DNA of 64,000 nt from Orientallactaga sibirica (GCA_036365145.1 JAEOAD010000024.1:13778501-13842500); one strand, 5' to 3'. Positions 34,836 to 46,547 are shown, counted from the first letter of the stretch. Notes: generated by a model not told the origin, from the letters alone. Numbers and translations: made by a program.

Positions 34836-34898
34836 TTTCTTCCTTCCTTCCTCCCTCCCTCCCTCCCTCCCTTCCTTCCTTCCTTCCTTTCTTTCTTT
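34836..34898 (+). repeat. (CTTC/CCTC)n simple repeat
   Basis: About 60 bp of pure pyrimidine tract between a B1 and an L1 3' end; probably an expanded L1 poly(A) complement. Confidence 0.9.
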
Positions 34899-36150
34899 GA
34901 CAACTTCTATACTTACAGACATTAAACCATGATATTTCCCTCCCCTCCCCCATTCCTCTTCAGAACTCCATTCTCCATCATACCCCTCCATCTCTCCATT
35001 AGTCTCTCTTTTAATTTGATGACATCATCTTTTTCTGCTATGAAGGTATTGCTAGGCACTGAGAGGTCATGGATATTGAGTCCAGTTTCTGTCTGGACAG
35101 TTGCATTACAAGGAGTCATACCCTTCCTTTGGCTCTTTCATTCTTTCTGCCCCCTCTTCCACAATAGACCCTGAGCCTTGGAGGGTGTGACAGAGATGTT
35201 TCAGTGCTGGACACTCTCTGTCCCTTCTTCGCAGCACTATTGCCTTTGGGTCATCCCAGTGGTCATCGCCATCTGAAAAGAGAAGCTTCTCTAACCAGAA
35301 GTGAGAGTAGCATTAATATGTGAATATGAACATTAAGTGTGGTGCTTTCAAGGGCAGTTTGGTGGGAATAATATATACATTTAGTCAGACAAGAGGAGGT
35401 TTTATACCCCTAAGGCTCATGACCTCCCCTGCCATAGACTTTTGCTTAGTCTTTTCAGTACCAGGCATGTATTCCCTCCCATAGAGTTGGCCTTCAGTCA
35501 AATTAGGGAGGAGTTGGTTTCCCCATAGCAGACATGCCACTGTTGCACCCATTCAGTCATTCAGCCTGTCTGGCCAAACTTGCATTTTCCAGTGTCCACT
35601 GTTGTCACCTCTGATGACTTCTGTCTCCCATACGGCTGCATACAATGCAGCTTTTTCCAGCTTTCAGTTGGCTGGTCTACAAGGAGAAGGTTTTCTGCTC
35701 ATCACCAGCTTGATTTCTCAGTGATCTTGCTGCTCAGGCAAGTGAGGTCTTCAGCAATAGGGTCTTACCATCTGTTTCTCAAAGGAAACCAAGGGCCTTG
35801 ACAATAGCCTGTAATGTTTTGGAGGCAACAGGGACCTCCCTGGCCAACAACTTCCTTGAAGATATCCCATCCCAGGCACTGAAAATTTTCTGGTAATAAT
35901 CTATAGCTTCTGGACATGCCATTGTTCAGAAAAGTAGGTTTACATAAGTCTTATTCAGAATATCTTGAATTTTGATTGACCCTCCCCCACCCTTCTTTGA
36001 CACAGTCTCTTCCCCTGGCCTCACTTAGGCCTTTCCCCTGTCTATAATATGTTCTTCTATTTCATATATACAATACCATCCCCTTAAGTCCTTCCTTCTC
36101 CTCCCTCCCTTATAAGCTTTTTCTAGCTTACTAGGCTCTGCTACCAATTT
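34899..36150 (-). mobile_element. L1 3'UTR, antisense, longest isolated copy
   Basis: Read on the minus strand it ends in ATAGAAGTTGTCAA. It matches 2612-3555 over its left 930 bp and extends beyond it. No ORF2 coding sequence is seen, so the insertion is 5'-truncated within the 3'UTR. Confidence 0.7.
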
Positions 36151-36167
36151 TTGGTACAGTTTATAGG

Positions 36168-36432
36168 GTTTGGGGGAGAGGTTGCTCAGTGGTTAAAGGC
36201 CCTTTCTTACAGAGCCTACCTGCCCAAGTTTGATTCCCCATCACCCATATAAGCTTGATACAGAGTAGCATGGCACATGCATTTGTGATCACGGCAGGCC
36301 AGGTAGACTGACTTTTATTGATAGCAGCAAGAGACCCTGTCGTAAAAGGGAAGATAGAAGAGTATAGACACTTTGAGGTTAGCCTCTGACCTCTACACAT
36401 GTACCATGGCACCTGTGCACATGCATGCATCT
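36168..36432 (+). mobile_element. Old B2/B4-like SINE
   Basis: TTTGGGGGAGAGGTTGCTCA head. The later part (CTCTGACCTCTACACATG) resembles the tail of the split element at 28882-29410. Confidence 0.55.
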
Positions 36433-36702
36433 ATCTTGTTATTTTAAAGATTTGTATTCTTGGTTTTTCTTCATGTAGCTCAGGGTTCAGATATGTTGTC
36501 ACAGGAGCGTGGGGTAGAGTTGTGAGTGCCTTGGAGCACTGATATAGCAAATACTCTTACTTCAGAAGGTGATTCAACTTGAATTTTAAGTATTTGTTTT
36601 AAGTATTTTTGTGTTGCCAGATAAGAGAAAACAGAGAATAGCAACTCATTCAAACACTGTTAAAATTTTTCTTACTCTAAAATTTTCTGTCATACATGCT
36701 TC

Positions 36703-36957
36703 TATTAATTTTTTATTTTTTCAATTTGAGAGAGAGCGGGAGAGAAACAGAGAGGAAGAGGCAGAGAGAGAATGGGTGCGTCAGGGCTTCTCAGCCACTG
36801 TGAATGAACTCCAGACGCATGTGCCCCTTGTGGGCATGTGCAACATTGCACGCTTGCATCACTTTTGTGTCTGGCTAAACGTGGGACCTGGAGATTCAAA
36901 CAGGCATTCTTAGGCTTCATAGGCAGGCGCCTTAACTGCTATGCTATCTCTCCAGCC
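36703..36957 (-). mobile_element. Long B2 SINE, antisense
   Basis: TGCTTCTATTAATTT / TGCTTCTATTTATTT flank it. It carries the extra segment, but its CTCF-like core has lost one base (near 36822-36833). Confidence 0.85.
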
Positions 36958-37825
36958 TGCTTCTATTTATTTTAAGGCAACATTCCTTTTATTGTATTTG
37001 TGTCTCTGAAGTACTTTTATCTTTGCATAACCTTTCTGTTTTTTTTTTTTTTTGCCTTTGCAAAGCAGCCAAATATTACTACATGGTGTTTATTTTATTA
37101 ATGACCTTATAATTTTATTTAATCATGATATGGTAGATGCATGGAATTACTCTAAATGCATGCTTGAAATTCTTATAAATCCATGGTACAGTTGTTAAAC
37201 ATACTCAGCGTTTTTAACTCAGCAAAAAAAGATCTCTGACATTCATTTAAGAATTGGCTTGTAAGCCAAAAATGACAGATGTAGTGTTACAGCTGAGAAG
37301 TGATCTGATTGAAGAAATCATCTAAATGGCAGAAACACTTGGACAAATAATCAACTGCTTTTAAATTCGTTTCTCATCCCCTGTGATACCTTTGTTGCAG
37401 CATTAACAGTAGTTTCATAAGTTTTCTTTACCTGCTGCTTTTCCATTTGGAAGCAAGTGCCTTCAACCCTGAGCCATCTCCACAGCCCCATGATTTTCAG
37501 TGTGGAAAATTCCACAGTGGAAAAGGAAAGACCAGAACTACTAAAACTTTGTCTATAATTTTATATGTATACTTTTAAGCTTCTGTAATTGCTATTTGAC
37601 TTTTTATTTAAAATAATTTTGATTATTAGTTATGTAATTACATTTTTTAAATATAGAAATAATTAAACATAAAAGAAAACCATAGATACATAAATATTGA
37701 TAGAAAAAAGTAACATCTGAAATAGTAATTTATTTTAATGTCAACATGAAAAGACAGAATTTGTAAATGTATTCACTACTATACAGTACTTATTCTTTCG
37801 TGTTAGCTTGGTTTTGGTTTGGTTT
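36958..37825. other. Intron without recognised element
   Basis: AT-rich; a short ID-like antisense end at 37450-37490. No exon. Confidence 0.4.
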
Positions 37826-37996
37826 GTATTTTTTTTTTTTTTTTTTTTTGTTTTGTTTTTTTCCCAGAGCAGGGTCTCACTACAGCCCCGGCTGACCTAG
37901 AACTTACTCTACTCCAGGCTGGCCTTGAACTCATGGCAATCCTCCTATCTCAGCTTCCCAAGTGCTGGAATTAAAGACATACGGCACCATACCCAG
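37826..37996 (-). mobile_element. B1 SINE, antisense
   Basis: Long T-run, then CAGGGTCTCACTACAGCCCC. Older than the B1 that follows. Confidence 0.75.
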
Positions 37997-38015
37997 ATTG
38001 GCTTGCTTTTTGAGA

Positions 38016-38020
<5 letters not shown>

Positions 38021-38066
<46 letters not shown>

Positions 38067-38208
38067 GTTTTGCGAGGTAGGGTCTCACTCTGGTCCAGGC
38101 TGACCTGGAATTAACTATGTAGTCTCAGGGTGGCCTCAAACTCTCGGTGATCCTCCTACCTCTGCCTCACGAGTGCTGGGATTAAAGGCGTGCGCCACCA
38201 CGCCCAGT
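38021..38208 (-). mobile_element. B1 SINE, antisense, with target-site duplication
   Basis: TTTTGAGATAAGATTTT flanks it on both sides. The T-run is more than 40, one of the longest tails here. Confidence 0.95.
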
Positions 38209-38221
38209 TTTGAGATAAGAT

Positions 38222-38342
38222 TTTATTTAGCCCAAGCTGGCCACAAACTCACTACATAGCTGAGGATAACACAGAAATTGTGATCTTCTTGCCTCACCAA
38301 CCAAATGCTAAGATGATAGGTGTGCACCACCACACATGGCTA
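38222..38342 (-). mobile_element. Old B1-like SINE, antisense
   Basis: The young B1 inserted into its T-run side; CAAGCTGGCCACAAACTCAC survives. Confidence 0.6.
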
Positions 38343-38487
38343 CTAATACATAGTCATTATTCTTAACAAGCTTCCTGCTTGAAAACTTTCATGTATGGAA
38401 TATGATTACTCCTCGCATTACATATAGTCATCCTTGATAAGAGCGCAAAAACTTACCATTTGAGAGTATATTTTATCCTATATCAAG

Positions 38488-38570
38488 TTGAAGGCTAGAG
38501 GTTAGCTCAATGGTAGAAAGTGTACTTAGTCTACACGAAGTCTTGGGTTTGATCCCTAGTACTGAAAAAC
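38488..38570 (+). mobile_element. ID-type SINE
   Basis: GAGGTTAGCTCAATGGTAG head, GGGTTTGATCCCTAG B-box. Confidence 0.6.
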
Positions 38571-38803
38571 TAAAACAGAAATTACACATAAAAGATTACA
38601 AACTGTATTTCATCTGAACAACGGGACATCTATGTTCCTCGCCAACTCACGTTCTACAAATGTATATAATTTAGGAAAGTGGCTGGCATGTTTTAGGTAC
38701 TAAATTCATATAATTATTTATTTTGAAACCAAAACATGTTGATTTTACAGCTTTTAAAATCCAGTTGTTATTTCTAGCATTAATCCATATAAACATGTAA
38801 TTT

Positions 38804-38805
<2 letters not shown>

Positions 38806-38840
<35 letters not shown>

Positions 38841-38983
38841 GTTTTTCAAGGTAGGGTCTCACTCTAGCCCAGGCTGACCTGGAATTCACTCTGTAGTCTC
38901 AAGGTGGCCTTGAACTCACAGCAATCCTCCTACCTCAGCCTCCCAAGTGCTGGGATTAAAGGCGTGCACCACCACGCCCGGCA
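38806..38983 (-). mobile_element. B1 SINE, antisense
   Basis: T-run of about 33 and a head with an intact GCGTGCACCACCACGCCCGGC; probably young. Confidence 0.9.
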
Positions 38984-39119
38984 AATTTGACATATTTTAA
39001 AGTATATCAAATAATAAACATACATTTTTGTTTAAATAAAATATTAGAACTTTAGGCATTGTATGGTAGGCTGCTTATTTTTATATTCTGGTATACTTCA
39101 TTTGTTTTTAATATATTCA

Positions 39120-39180
39120 TGTACACACATATATATACACACACACATACATACAGACAGACAGACATACAGACATATGT
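39120..39180 (+). repeat. CA/CAGA-rich simple repeat
   Basis: Short imperfect ACACACAT, ACATAC and AGACAGAC runs. Confidence 0.8.
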
Positions 39181-39194
39181 GCACATACTTATAT

Positions 39195-39352
39195 ACCGGG
39201 CAGGGTGTCACACACTTTCAGTCACGGCACTGGGAGGTGAGGTAGGAAGATCACCATGAGTTTGAAGCTAGCCTGGGCTATATAGTTGCATTTCAGTTCC
39301 AGGTCAGCCTGGGCTAAAATGAAACCCTGCTTCAGAAAAACAACAACAAAAA
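39195..39352 (+). mobile_element. B1 SINE, diverged
   Basis: ACCGGGCAGGGTGTCACACA start; ends CTGCTTCAGAAAAACAAC. Confidence 0.75.
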
Positions 39353-39810
39353 TTCTGACATACACAAAGAATTATACTAGATACTGATAGAGTTTTTTTC
39401 ATTTTTTCTGAACTAAGTGCTTCATCCCGTATGAGAAGTAAAAGATACATCTCAACCATTTGGAAAGAAGAGCATCAGAAAATGTAGGAAATGAATGGGA
39501 ATATTTTCTACATGAGAACTTTAGGGACCCATAAACTTTGAACAGTGCTAATACTGTTCAATAGTTATTTTACAAAATAGCCCTTGGAACAAATTCTTCC
39601 TTAAAAAGTTGTATTTTGCTTCTGGAAATTCTGAGTGAAGCTCATTGGAGTGGGTAGGTGAACAAAAACTGTGCCTTTGGTCAGAAAAATGAGATAAAAC
39701 TCAATGTCTAACTGGAGAGCAATTTCTGAGAATAGACAATGACTCAAATGAAAATGCTTATAAAGAGTGGTTAATAACATAAAAAGTAGGGGGTTGCCTT
39801 GTTTTCTTGT
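39353..39810. other. Intron without recognised element
   Basis: Unique sequence. Confidence 0.4.
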
Positions 39811-39888
39811 TTTTATTATGTTTTGTGGTCCTGGGGAATGAGTACATGCTAGACAAGTGTTCTACTACTAAGTTATGTCCCCAACATA
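39811..39888 (-). mobile_element. ID-type SINE, antisense
   Basis: TCCTGGGGAATGAGTACATGC...CTACTAAGTTATGTCCCCAAC is the reverse of an ID element. Confidence 0.5.
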
Positions 39889-40631
39889 TAGGACAGTTTT
39901 AGTTACATTAGGGAAAAATAGTTTTGTGTGAAGATATAATTCATATGATGTACATGGCAGACATGTGTATAGATAACACAGATATTATTAAGGAAATGGA
40001 GAAACCACATTTCATGTACTTCAGCAGTGTGTTGTACCGATACAGCCATCTAAGGAGGAAATTGAGCAGGAATTGTACTTCATGCTGGCAACATTCACTT
40101 GGGCATGGGAGGCAAATATTAGGATGATCTGTGAAGCACTTTGAATTAATACTTTTAATACATTTTAAAACAAAGAGATTTATTGTTCCATTTTATAGAA
40201 CTTTCAGTTTACTAAACTTAGCGTACTCAGATTTGTAGGGAACAGTTGTCATCTCCTAACTAATAGTTTAATTTGGTCAATTATCTATATTCTAAATGTC
40301 TAAATATTGTCTACTGTTTAATGTTTTAATATAGGGAAAGAATGTGGGCACTAAAGTTATCTTTCAGGTACCATTAGAATAAGAACAATTTATGTTACAT
40401 GCTGAGTCTTTGATGAACTACACCCACTTGGAGCTGGTATTGTCATCATACATACCCCCAATGTTCTGAGTCCATTAAAAAGAAAAAAGTCAGTTTAATC
40501 TTTTTTTTTAAAAGGCCAGTATAATCTATCCAAAATTTATTTTGATAATGTAGTCTATACATGTCCCATAGTTTAGCATACAAGAAGGTATTAATTTCAC
40601 ATGTTTGTTTTGGGGAGTTTTTTGGGCAGAA
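39889..40631. other. Intron without recognised element
   Basis: AT-rich unique sequence of about 0.74 kb. Confidence 0.4.
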
Positions 40632-40758
40632 AGTTGAGATAAAGTCTCATGTAGCCCAGGCTGTCTCAGAAATGTCAAGGATGACCTTAAATTCATGGCC
40701 TTCACGCTTCTACCTCCTGAATGCTTGAATTGCACATGTGCACTAATACACCTGGCTT
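40632..40758 (-). mobile_element. Old B1-like SINE, antisense
   Basis: GTCTCATGTAGCCCAGGCTG and a decayed end ACTAATACACCTGGC. Confidence 0.55.
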
Positions 40759-40844
40759 TTTTGCATGTTTTGTACACACACACAGACAAGTATATTCTCA
40801 ATAAAATGTTGAATTAATAAGTGTTTTGAACAAGATAATTTTTT

Positions 40845-41392
40845 ATCACTTCATACCCATTAGGATAACTGTAATAAATAAGGCAGACAGTGGTAAGTAT
40901 TGATAAGAAATGTGGAGAAACTGACAGCCTAATTATTGCTACTAGTGAGCATGTAAAAAGGAAACTTTACTGGAAAACCTTTTGGTAGCTCCTCAGATGG
41001 TTAATAGAGTTTCCATTTGAAATAGGAATTCTGTCCTATTGGGTATATAACCAAAAGAACTGAAATATATTTCCAAAAACTTGCACAAATGTTGATGGTG
41101 GCACCAGTCATGATAGCCAAAGAGCAGAAAGAACTCAACTGTCCAACTGCTGGATGGATAAGGAAATAAATACAGGGGCATATTATTGAACCTTGAAAAG
41201 GGATAAAGTATTGATTCATAGTACAAAATGAAAGAATCATGAAAACATCAAAGCAAAGCAAATTACATGATTCCATTTATATGCACTAGAGCAAGCAGAT
41301 CCATAGGAAAGAAGATTAATGTTTGCCAGACTCAGGACCAGAAGGGAATGGAGAATGATTGCTGCTGAACAAGAAGTGTTTTCAGGATGAAA
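40845..41392 (+). mobile_element. Ancient L1, ORF2 end and 3' part
   Basis: CTTCATACCCATTAGGATAAC, TTGGGTATATAACCAAAAGAA, CCAACTGCTGGATGGATAAGG and TGATTCCATTTATATG occur in the order of an old mammalian L1. No frame survives. Confidence 0.75.
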
Positions 41393-41617
41393 ATTTTTAA
41401 AAATATTTTACTTTTATTTATTTGAGTGAGAGGGGGAGGGAGATAGAGAGAGAGATAATGGGTGTGCCAAGTCCTCCAGCCACTGCAGATGAACTCCAGA
41501 TGCATGCACCACCATGTGCATGTGCATCTGGTTTATGTGGGTTCTGGGGAATCAAACCTGAGGCCTTAGGCTTTGCAGGCAAGTGCCTTAACCATGAAGC
41601 TATCTCTCCAGCCCCTA
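41393..41617 (-). mobile_element. B2 SINE, antisense
   Basis: Short internal duplication CATGTGCATGTGCATC near 41513. Head GAAGCTATCTCTCCAGCCCC. Confidence 0.85.
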
Positions 41618-41624
41618 AAATAAC

Positions 41625-41828
41625 TTTTCAATATTTTTATTTATTTTCAAGCAGAAAGATATAGAAGAGAAGGAATAGGAATGCCAGGGCTTCCAGGCAC
41701 CGCAAACAGACTCCAGATGCGTGTGCCACTTTGTGCTTCTGGTTTTACAGTGGTACTGGGGAATTGAACTTGGGTCATTAGGTTCCGCAGGCCTAGTACC
41801 TTAACTGCTGAGCCATTTCTCCAGCCCA
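41625..41828 (-). mobile_element. B2 SINE, antisense
   Basis: Second antisense B2 only 8 bp after the first; slightly more diverged. Confidence 0.8.
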
Positions 41829-42256
41829 ACCAAACTAATTTTAATTCAGTACCAACAATGCAGAACTTTGTGAATTTGTTAAATATTCCTGAAATGCCCA
41901 CTTTATAACGGTGGATTTTATTGTATTTGAATTTTGTCTCAATGTAAATTTTACCAGTCTGTGCCTTTACATATAAAAAGTATTCTAATCAAATTGTAAG
42001 AATTTATTATTAATGCTAAGACATTGTAAAAAGTAGTTAAGCATCAAACTTACTCCTTTAAACCTTGTTGTCTATTAATTTATATGGGCTATTCATTGTA
42101 TAGAACGTTCTCCAGTCTAAATACGATTTACTTTTATAAAGGAGTGCTGTAAGTGAAGTAGCATTTAGCACATATATAAGACCTGTGTTCTTTCATTACA
42201 TTTTGAATGCTACTGGCATTTACTGGTGTGAAATTACCTTTAAAAACATTTTCCAA
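41829..42256. other. Intron without recognised element
   Basis: AT-rich unique sequence. Confidence 0.4.
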
Positions 42257-42412
42257 AGCTGGGCATGGTGGTGCGCCCCTTTGATCCCAGAACTTGGGAG
42301 GCAGAGGTAGGAGGATCGTCATGAGTTCAAGGCTAACCTTAGACTACATAGTTGATTCCAGGTCAGCTTGGGCTAGAGCTAGACCCTACATCAAAAAACA
42401 AAACAAAACCAA
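42257..42412 (+). mobile_element. B1 SINE
   Basis: AGCTGGGCATGGTGGTGCGC start, CAAAACAAAACC tail. Confidence 0.85.
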
Positions 42413-42419
42413 AATATTT

Positions 42420-42712
42420 TAGGGGCAAGGAAGATGGTTTAGCAGTTAAAGATGCTTGCTTGAAAAACTTGCTGGCCCTGGATTACTATGTGGTCTCAGG
42501 CTGGCCTCAAACTCACAGCAATCCTCCTACCTTGGGTTCCTGAGTGCTGGGATTAAAGGTGTGTACCACCATGCCAGGCCTCAGGTTTAGTTCCTTAGCA
42601 CCCATGTAAAGCTAGATGCAAAAAGTGGTGCATGCATTTGGCATGTGTTTGCAGAGGCAAAGGACCCTGGCACACCCATTTCTACACAAGCATGTGTGCA
42701 TGACCAAATAAT
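42420..42712 (+). mobile_element. B2 SINE, old, split by B1 sequence
   Basis: The head piece 42420-42482 and body piece 42583-42712 join correctly across the antisense B1 piece. Confidence 0.7.
42483..42582 (-). mobile_element. B1 SINE fragment, antisense, inside the B2
   Basis: Only the 5' two thirds (ACTATGTGGTCTCAGGCTGG to CACCATGCCAGGC), no poly(A)-complement. Confidence 0.7.
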
Positions 42713-42714
42713 TT

Positions 42715-42890
42715 TTTTTAATTTTTATTTATTTATTTATTTTTGGTTTTCCGAGGTAGGGTTTCACACTAGCCCAGGCTGACCTGGAATTCACTATGTA
42801 GTCTCAGGGTAGCCTCGAACTCATAGCAATCCTCCTACCTCTGCCTTCCACGTGCTGAGATTAAAGGCGTGTGCCACCACGCCTGGCTGG
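42715..42890 (-). mobile_element. B1 SINE, antisense
   Basis: (TTTA)n start; GCGTGTGCCACCACGCCTGGC end. Confidence 0.9.
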
Positions 42891-42954
42891 AAATAAAATT
42901 TTAAAATGATTTGAACTTCATCTTGCCTTATACCTATCACATACCACATGAGAA

Positions 42955-43065
42955 CGCTCGGTGAGGGGTACACTGCTGCAGTCCCAGCATGGAGGAGGCT
43001 GAGTGAGGCAGGCCGATGACAGATTTGGAGTCAGAGGGAAACCCTGTCTCAAACACAAATAAGAA
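42955..43065 (+). mobile_element. Old B1-like SINE
   Basis: CTGCAGTCCCAGCATGGAGG...GAAACCCTGTCTCAAACAC. Confidence 0.5.
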
Positions 43066-43169
43066 CTAGATTTTCTGTTCAACCTGAAGTTGACCAGCAG
43101 CTCGTTCTTGTCAAAACAGTTATCTGTCATCCCTGAGCCTCTGTTTCTTCCTTCGCAAAATACTGACTA

Positions 43170-43319
43170 TGGGGGCTGGAAAGATGGCTTAGTGGTTAAG
43201 GCATTTGTCTACAAAACCAAAGGATCCCAGTTCCACTCTCTAGCACCCACGTAAGCCAGATGCACAAGGGGCGCATACATCTGGAGTTCATTTGCAATGG
43301 CTAGAGGCCCTGGCATGCC

Positions 43320-43375
<56 letters not shown>

Positions 43376-43410
43376 CCTCTTTCTCTATAAATAAATAAAA
43401 AAATATTTTT
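43170..43410 (+). mobile_element. B2 SINE with pure CT array
   Basis: GGGGCTGGAAAGATGGCTTA head; about 24 CT units at 43323-43371. Confidence 0.9.
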
Positions 43411-43449
43411 TTAAATACTGAGTATGGCATTTAAGGATTAGAGATGCCA

Positions 43450-43775
43450 TGGACAAAAGATGGTGCATGCTGCCTTCCTGCTCTGCATGAGCTGCTTCTT
43501 TTCCCTGCACCCTCAAGCCTCTTTTCTGATAGACACTCATGCACATCCTACACCAAGTTAGGCCTCCTTGCTGTATGTTTCCATTGAACCTGGAAATTAC
43601 CCTATTGAAGCACTTACCACACTCTATTGAATTTTCATGCTCATTTCCCTATCTTCCCCAAGAAAACTATAAGTTTCTTAAGAGGAACAATAAAAGACAA
43701 TCATTTGTGTAATGTTTTTCTTATTACCTCTCATACTGACTGCCTTAAGAAATACTTGAATAAATGAATTTCAGT
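43450..43775 (+). mobile_element. L2 (LINE2) 3' end relic
   Basis: The closing order CTATAAGTTTCTTAAGAGG, TATTACCTCTCATACTGACTGCC, AAATACTTGAATAAATGAA follows the L2 3' end. Diverged. Confidence 0.5.
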
Positions 43776-43826
43776 AACATACCTAACATTTTATTGCATT
43801 AACAGCTCTGAGAAAAGGTAAAGTAA

Positions 43827-43988
43827 AGCCAGATGTGGTGGCGCACACATTTAATCCCAGCACTCGGGAGGCAGAGGTAGGAGGATCACCATGAGTTCCA
43901 GGCCACCCTGAGATTACATAGTGAATTCCAGGTTATCCTGGGCTAAAGTGAAAACCTACCTAGAAAAAAAAATCAAAAACAAAAAAAG
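43827..43988 (+). mobile_element. B1 SINE
   Basis: AGCCAGATGTGGTGGCGCAC start. Confidence 0.9.
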
Positions 43989-44020
43989 TATATCTGTCTG
44001 CCTTTTGTTAGAACACAATC

Positions 44021-44198
44021 GAGCTGGGTGTGGTGGTTCATGCCTTTAATCCCAGCACTTGAGAGGCAGAGGTAGGAGGATTGCCATGAGTTTGAGGCCA
44101 TGCTGAGACTACATAGTGAATTCCAGATTAGCCTGGGCTAGAGAGAGACCCTATCTCAAAACAACAACAACAAAAAAAAAAAAAAAAAAAAAAAAAAG
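44021..44198 (+). mobile_element. B1 SINE
   Basis: AGCTGGGTGTGGTGGTTCAT start; (CAA)n then a poly(A) of about 26. Confidence 0.9.
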
Positions 44199-44356
44199 AA
44201 GCACAATCAACCTGTAATATTTTCAAATTCACAGTAGTACTGGTTATGCTTATAGAATGTTCCTGTTTGTAGTTTTACATTGGCCTTGACAATTGGAACA
44301 TTATTATCTTGAAATATCCTAGTAGATATTTTCACTAATTTAAAGTAACACACCTG

Positions 44357-44522
44357 AAATTTATTTATTTATTGTTGTTTGTTTGTTTCAAGGTAGAGTT
44401 TCATGCTAGCCTGGACTGACCTGGAACTCAATATGTATTCTCTAGGTGACCTCAAATTCACAGCAATCCTCCTACCTCTGCCTCCCAAGTGCCTCCCAGG
44501 TATGTGCCACCATGCCCAACTA
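44357..44522 (-). mobile_element. B1 SINE, antisense
   Basis: (TTTG)n start. CCTCCCAAGTGCCTCCCAGG shows a small internal rearrangement. Confidence 0.8.
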
Positions 44523-44683
44523 CTTTCTTTTGTTTTAAGAACTGAAAAAAGGTAATATAGAAGTTACTTCATATATTCTTTGTATATTATTTATAGAAAG
44601 CTTTGCTGAATATATAAAAATAGAAAAATAGAAAATTATTAGCTGCATTAGTACAAAGATGTTTAAGTAAAAATGCATTTGTA

Positions 44684-44853
44684 AGCCGGGCGTGGTAACG
44701 CACGCCTTTAATCCCAGTACTCTGGAGGCAGAGGTAAGAGGATTGCCATGAGTTCGAGGCCACCCTGAGACTACATAGTTAATTCCAGATCAGCCTGGAC
44801 CAGAGTGAAACCCTACCTCAAAAAACAAAACAAAAAAAAAAAAAAAAAAAAAA
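44684..44853 (+). mobile_element. B1 SINE close to an exon
   Basis: GCCGGGCGTGGTAACGCACG start. Its poly(A) ends only about 60 bp before the acceptor of the PIBF1 exon at 44915. Confidence 0.9.
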
Positions 44854-44882
44854 GGATTTGTGTTGAAATGACTGACTTTTAG

Positions 44883-45194
<312 letters not shown>

Positions 45195-45198
45195 TAAA

Positions 45199-45333
45199 GA
45201 CGGGAGTGGTGGTTCATGCCTGTAATTCCAGCCATTCAAGAGAATGAGGCAGGAGGATCACCTCTAGTTGAGCCTTGTCTAAATAGCAAGTTCCATGTCA
45301 GTCAGGCAGGGCTATGTAGTGAAACCCTGTCTC

Positions 45334-45370
<37 letters not shown>
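45199..45370 (+). mobile_element. B1 SINE, diverged, long A-tail
   Basis: GACGGGAGTGGTGGTTCATG start; A-run of about 34. Confidence 0.75.
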
Positions 45371-45371
<1 letters not shown>

Positions 45372-45688
45372 AGGAGAGAAAGCAAAGAAATAAATATATG
45401 AAAGTTAATATATGCCAAAGTGACTAGAACTGTTAAAGGAGCAAAAGGCTGGGGAAAGGTTTCATTCACAAAAACAACCAAAACACAATTATTTGGAATA
45501 CTTTTAATAAGAACAGTGCAATCTATACCAAAAAAACTATTGAATCCTACTGACATATAAGAAGAAACACCATCTTTCTGGAAGGGAATATCAGTATTTT
45601 TTATATGTTCCAGTTTTCATTAAGGAATAACATAAGTTCATTTCTAATCCTATTCTAGCATGCTTTTCTTTTAAAAATATTTTATTTG
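45371..45688. other. Intron between exons A and B, unassigned part
   Basis: Unique AT-rich sequence. Confidence 0.4.
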
Positions 45689-45836
45689 ACCTGGGCATGG
45701 TGGTGCACACCTTTAATCCCAGCACTCAGGAGGCAGAGGTAGGAGGATTGCTGTGAGTTCAAGGCCAGCCTGAGACTACATAGTGAATTCCAGGTCAACT
45801 TGGGCTAGAATGAGACCCTACCTCATAAAACCAAAT
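45689..45836 (+). mobile_element. B1 SINE
   Basis: CCTGGGCATGGTGGTGCACA start; ends CTACCTCATAAAACC. Confidence 0.9.
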
Positions 45837-45839
45837 ATA

Positions 45840-46050
45840 GGGCTGGACAGATGGCTTAGTGGTTAAGGCATTTCCTTTGAAGCCAAAGGACCTGGGTTCA
45901 ATTCCCCAGGACCCACATATGCCAGATGCACAAGGGGCACATGGATCTGGAGTTTGTTTGCAGTGGCAACAGGCCCTGGTGTGCCCATTCTCTCTCTGTC
46001 TGTCTCTCTTCTATCTCTCTCTGCTTGCAAATAAATAAAATTAAAAAAAA
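45840..46050 (+). mobile_element. B2 SINE (left arm of an inverted pair)
   Basis: GGGCTGGACAGATGGCTTAG head, A-tail running into CACACATACATAC. Confidence 0.9.
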
Positions 46051-46076
46051 AATACACACGCACACATACATACATA

Positions 46077-46252
46077 CATTTTATTTATTTAAGAGAGAGA
46101 GAGAGGATGGGTGCAGCAGGGCCTCTAGCCACTGCAACAATGCAAGCACCACCTTGTACATCTGGTTTTATGTAGGTCCTGGGGAATTGAACCTGGTTCT
46201 TTGTCTTTGCAAGCAAGCACCTTAACCACTCCGGGAGCTATCTCTCCAGCCC
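46077..46252 (-). mobile_element. B2 SINE, antisense (right arm of an inverted pair)
   Basis: Contains an extra CCACTCCGGGAGCTAT just before the head; otherwise regular. Confidence 0.85.
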
Positions 46253-46265
46253 CATGCTTCTCTTT

Positions 46266-46270
46266 TCTTT

Positions 46271-46313
<43 letters not shown>

Positions 46314-46470
46314 TTGTTGTTGTTGTTGGATTTTTGAGGTAGGGTCTCATTCGGGCCCACGTTGACCTGGAATCAACTATGTAGTCTCAGGGTGGCCTTG
46401 AACTCATGGTGATCCTCCTACCTCTGCCTCCCGAGTGCTGGGATTAAAGGCATGCACCACCACTTCTGGC
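46266..46470 (-). mobile_element. B1 SINE, antisense, very long T-run
   Basis: T-run of about 44 followed by (GTT)n, then a B1 body. Confidence 0.9.
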
Positions 46471-46547
46471 TTCCTAGAATGCTTTTTTAGCCCAACAAAA
46501 TAATTCTGTGGTGCAACTAGAAGAAAACATAGAGGCTAGTCAATATT

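Noticed and set aside
37255..37370. Possible short conserved coding block near 37.26 kb
   Set aside because: Stops occur within about 25 codons, there are no splice sites around it and I recognise no protein.
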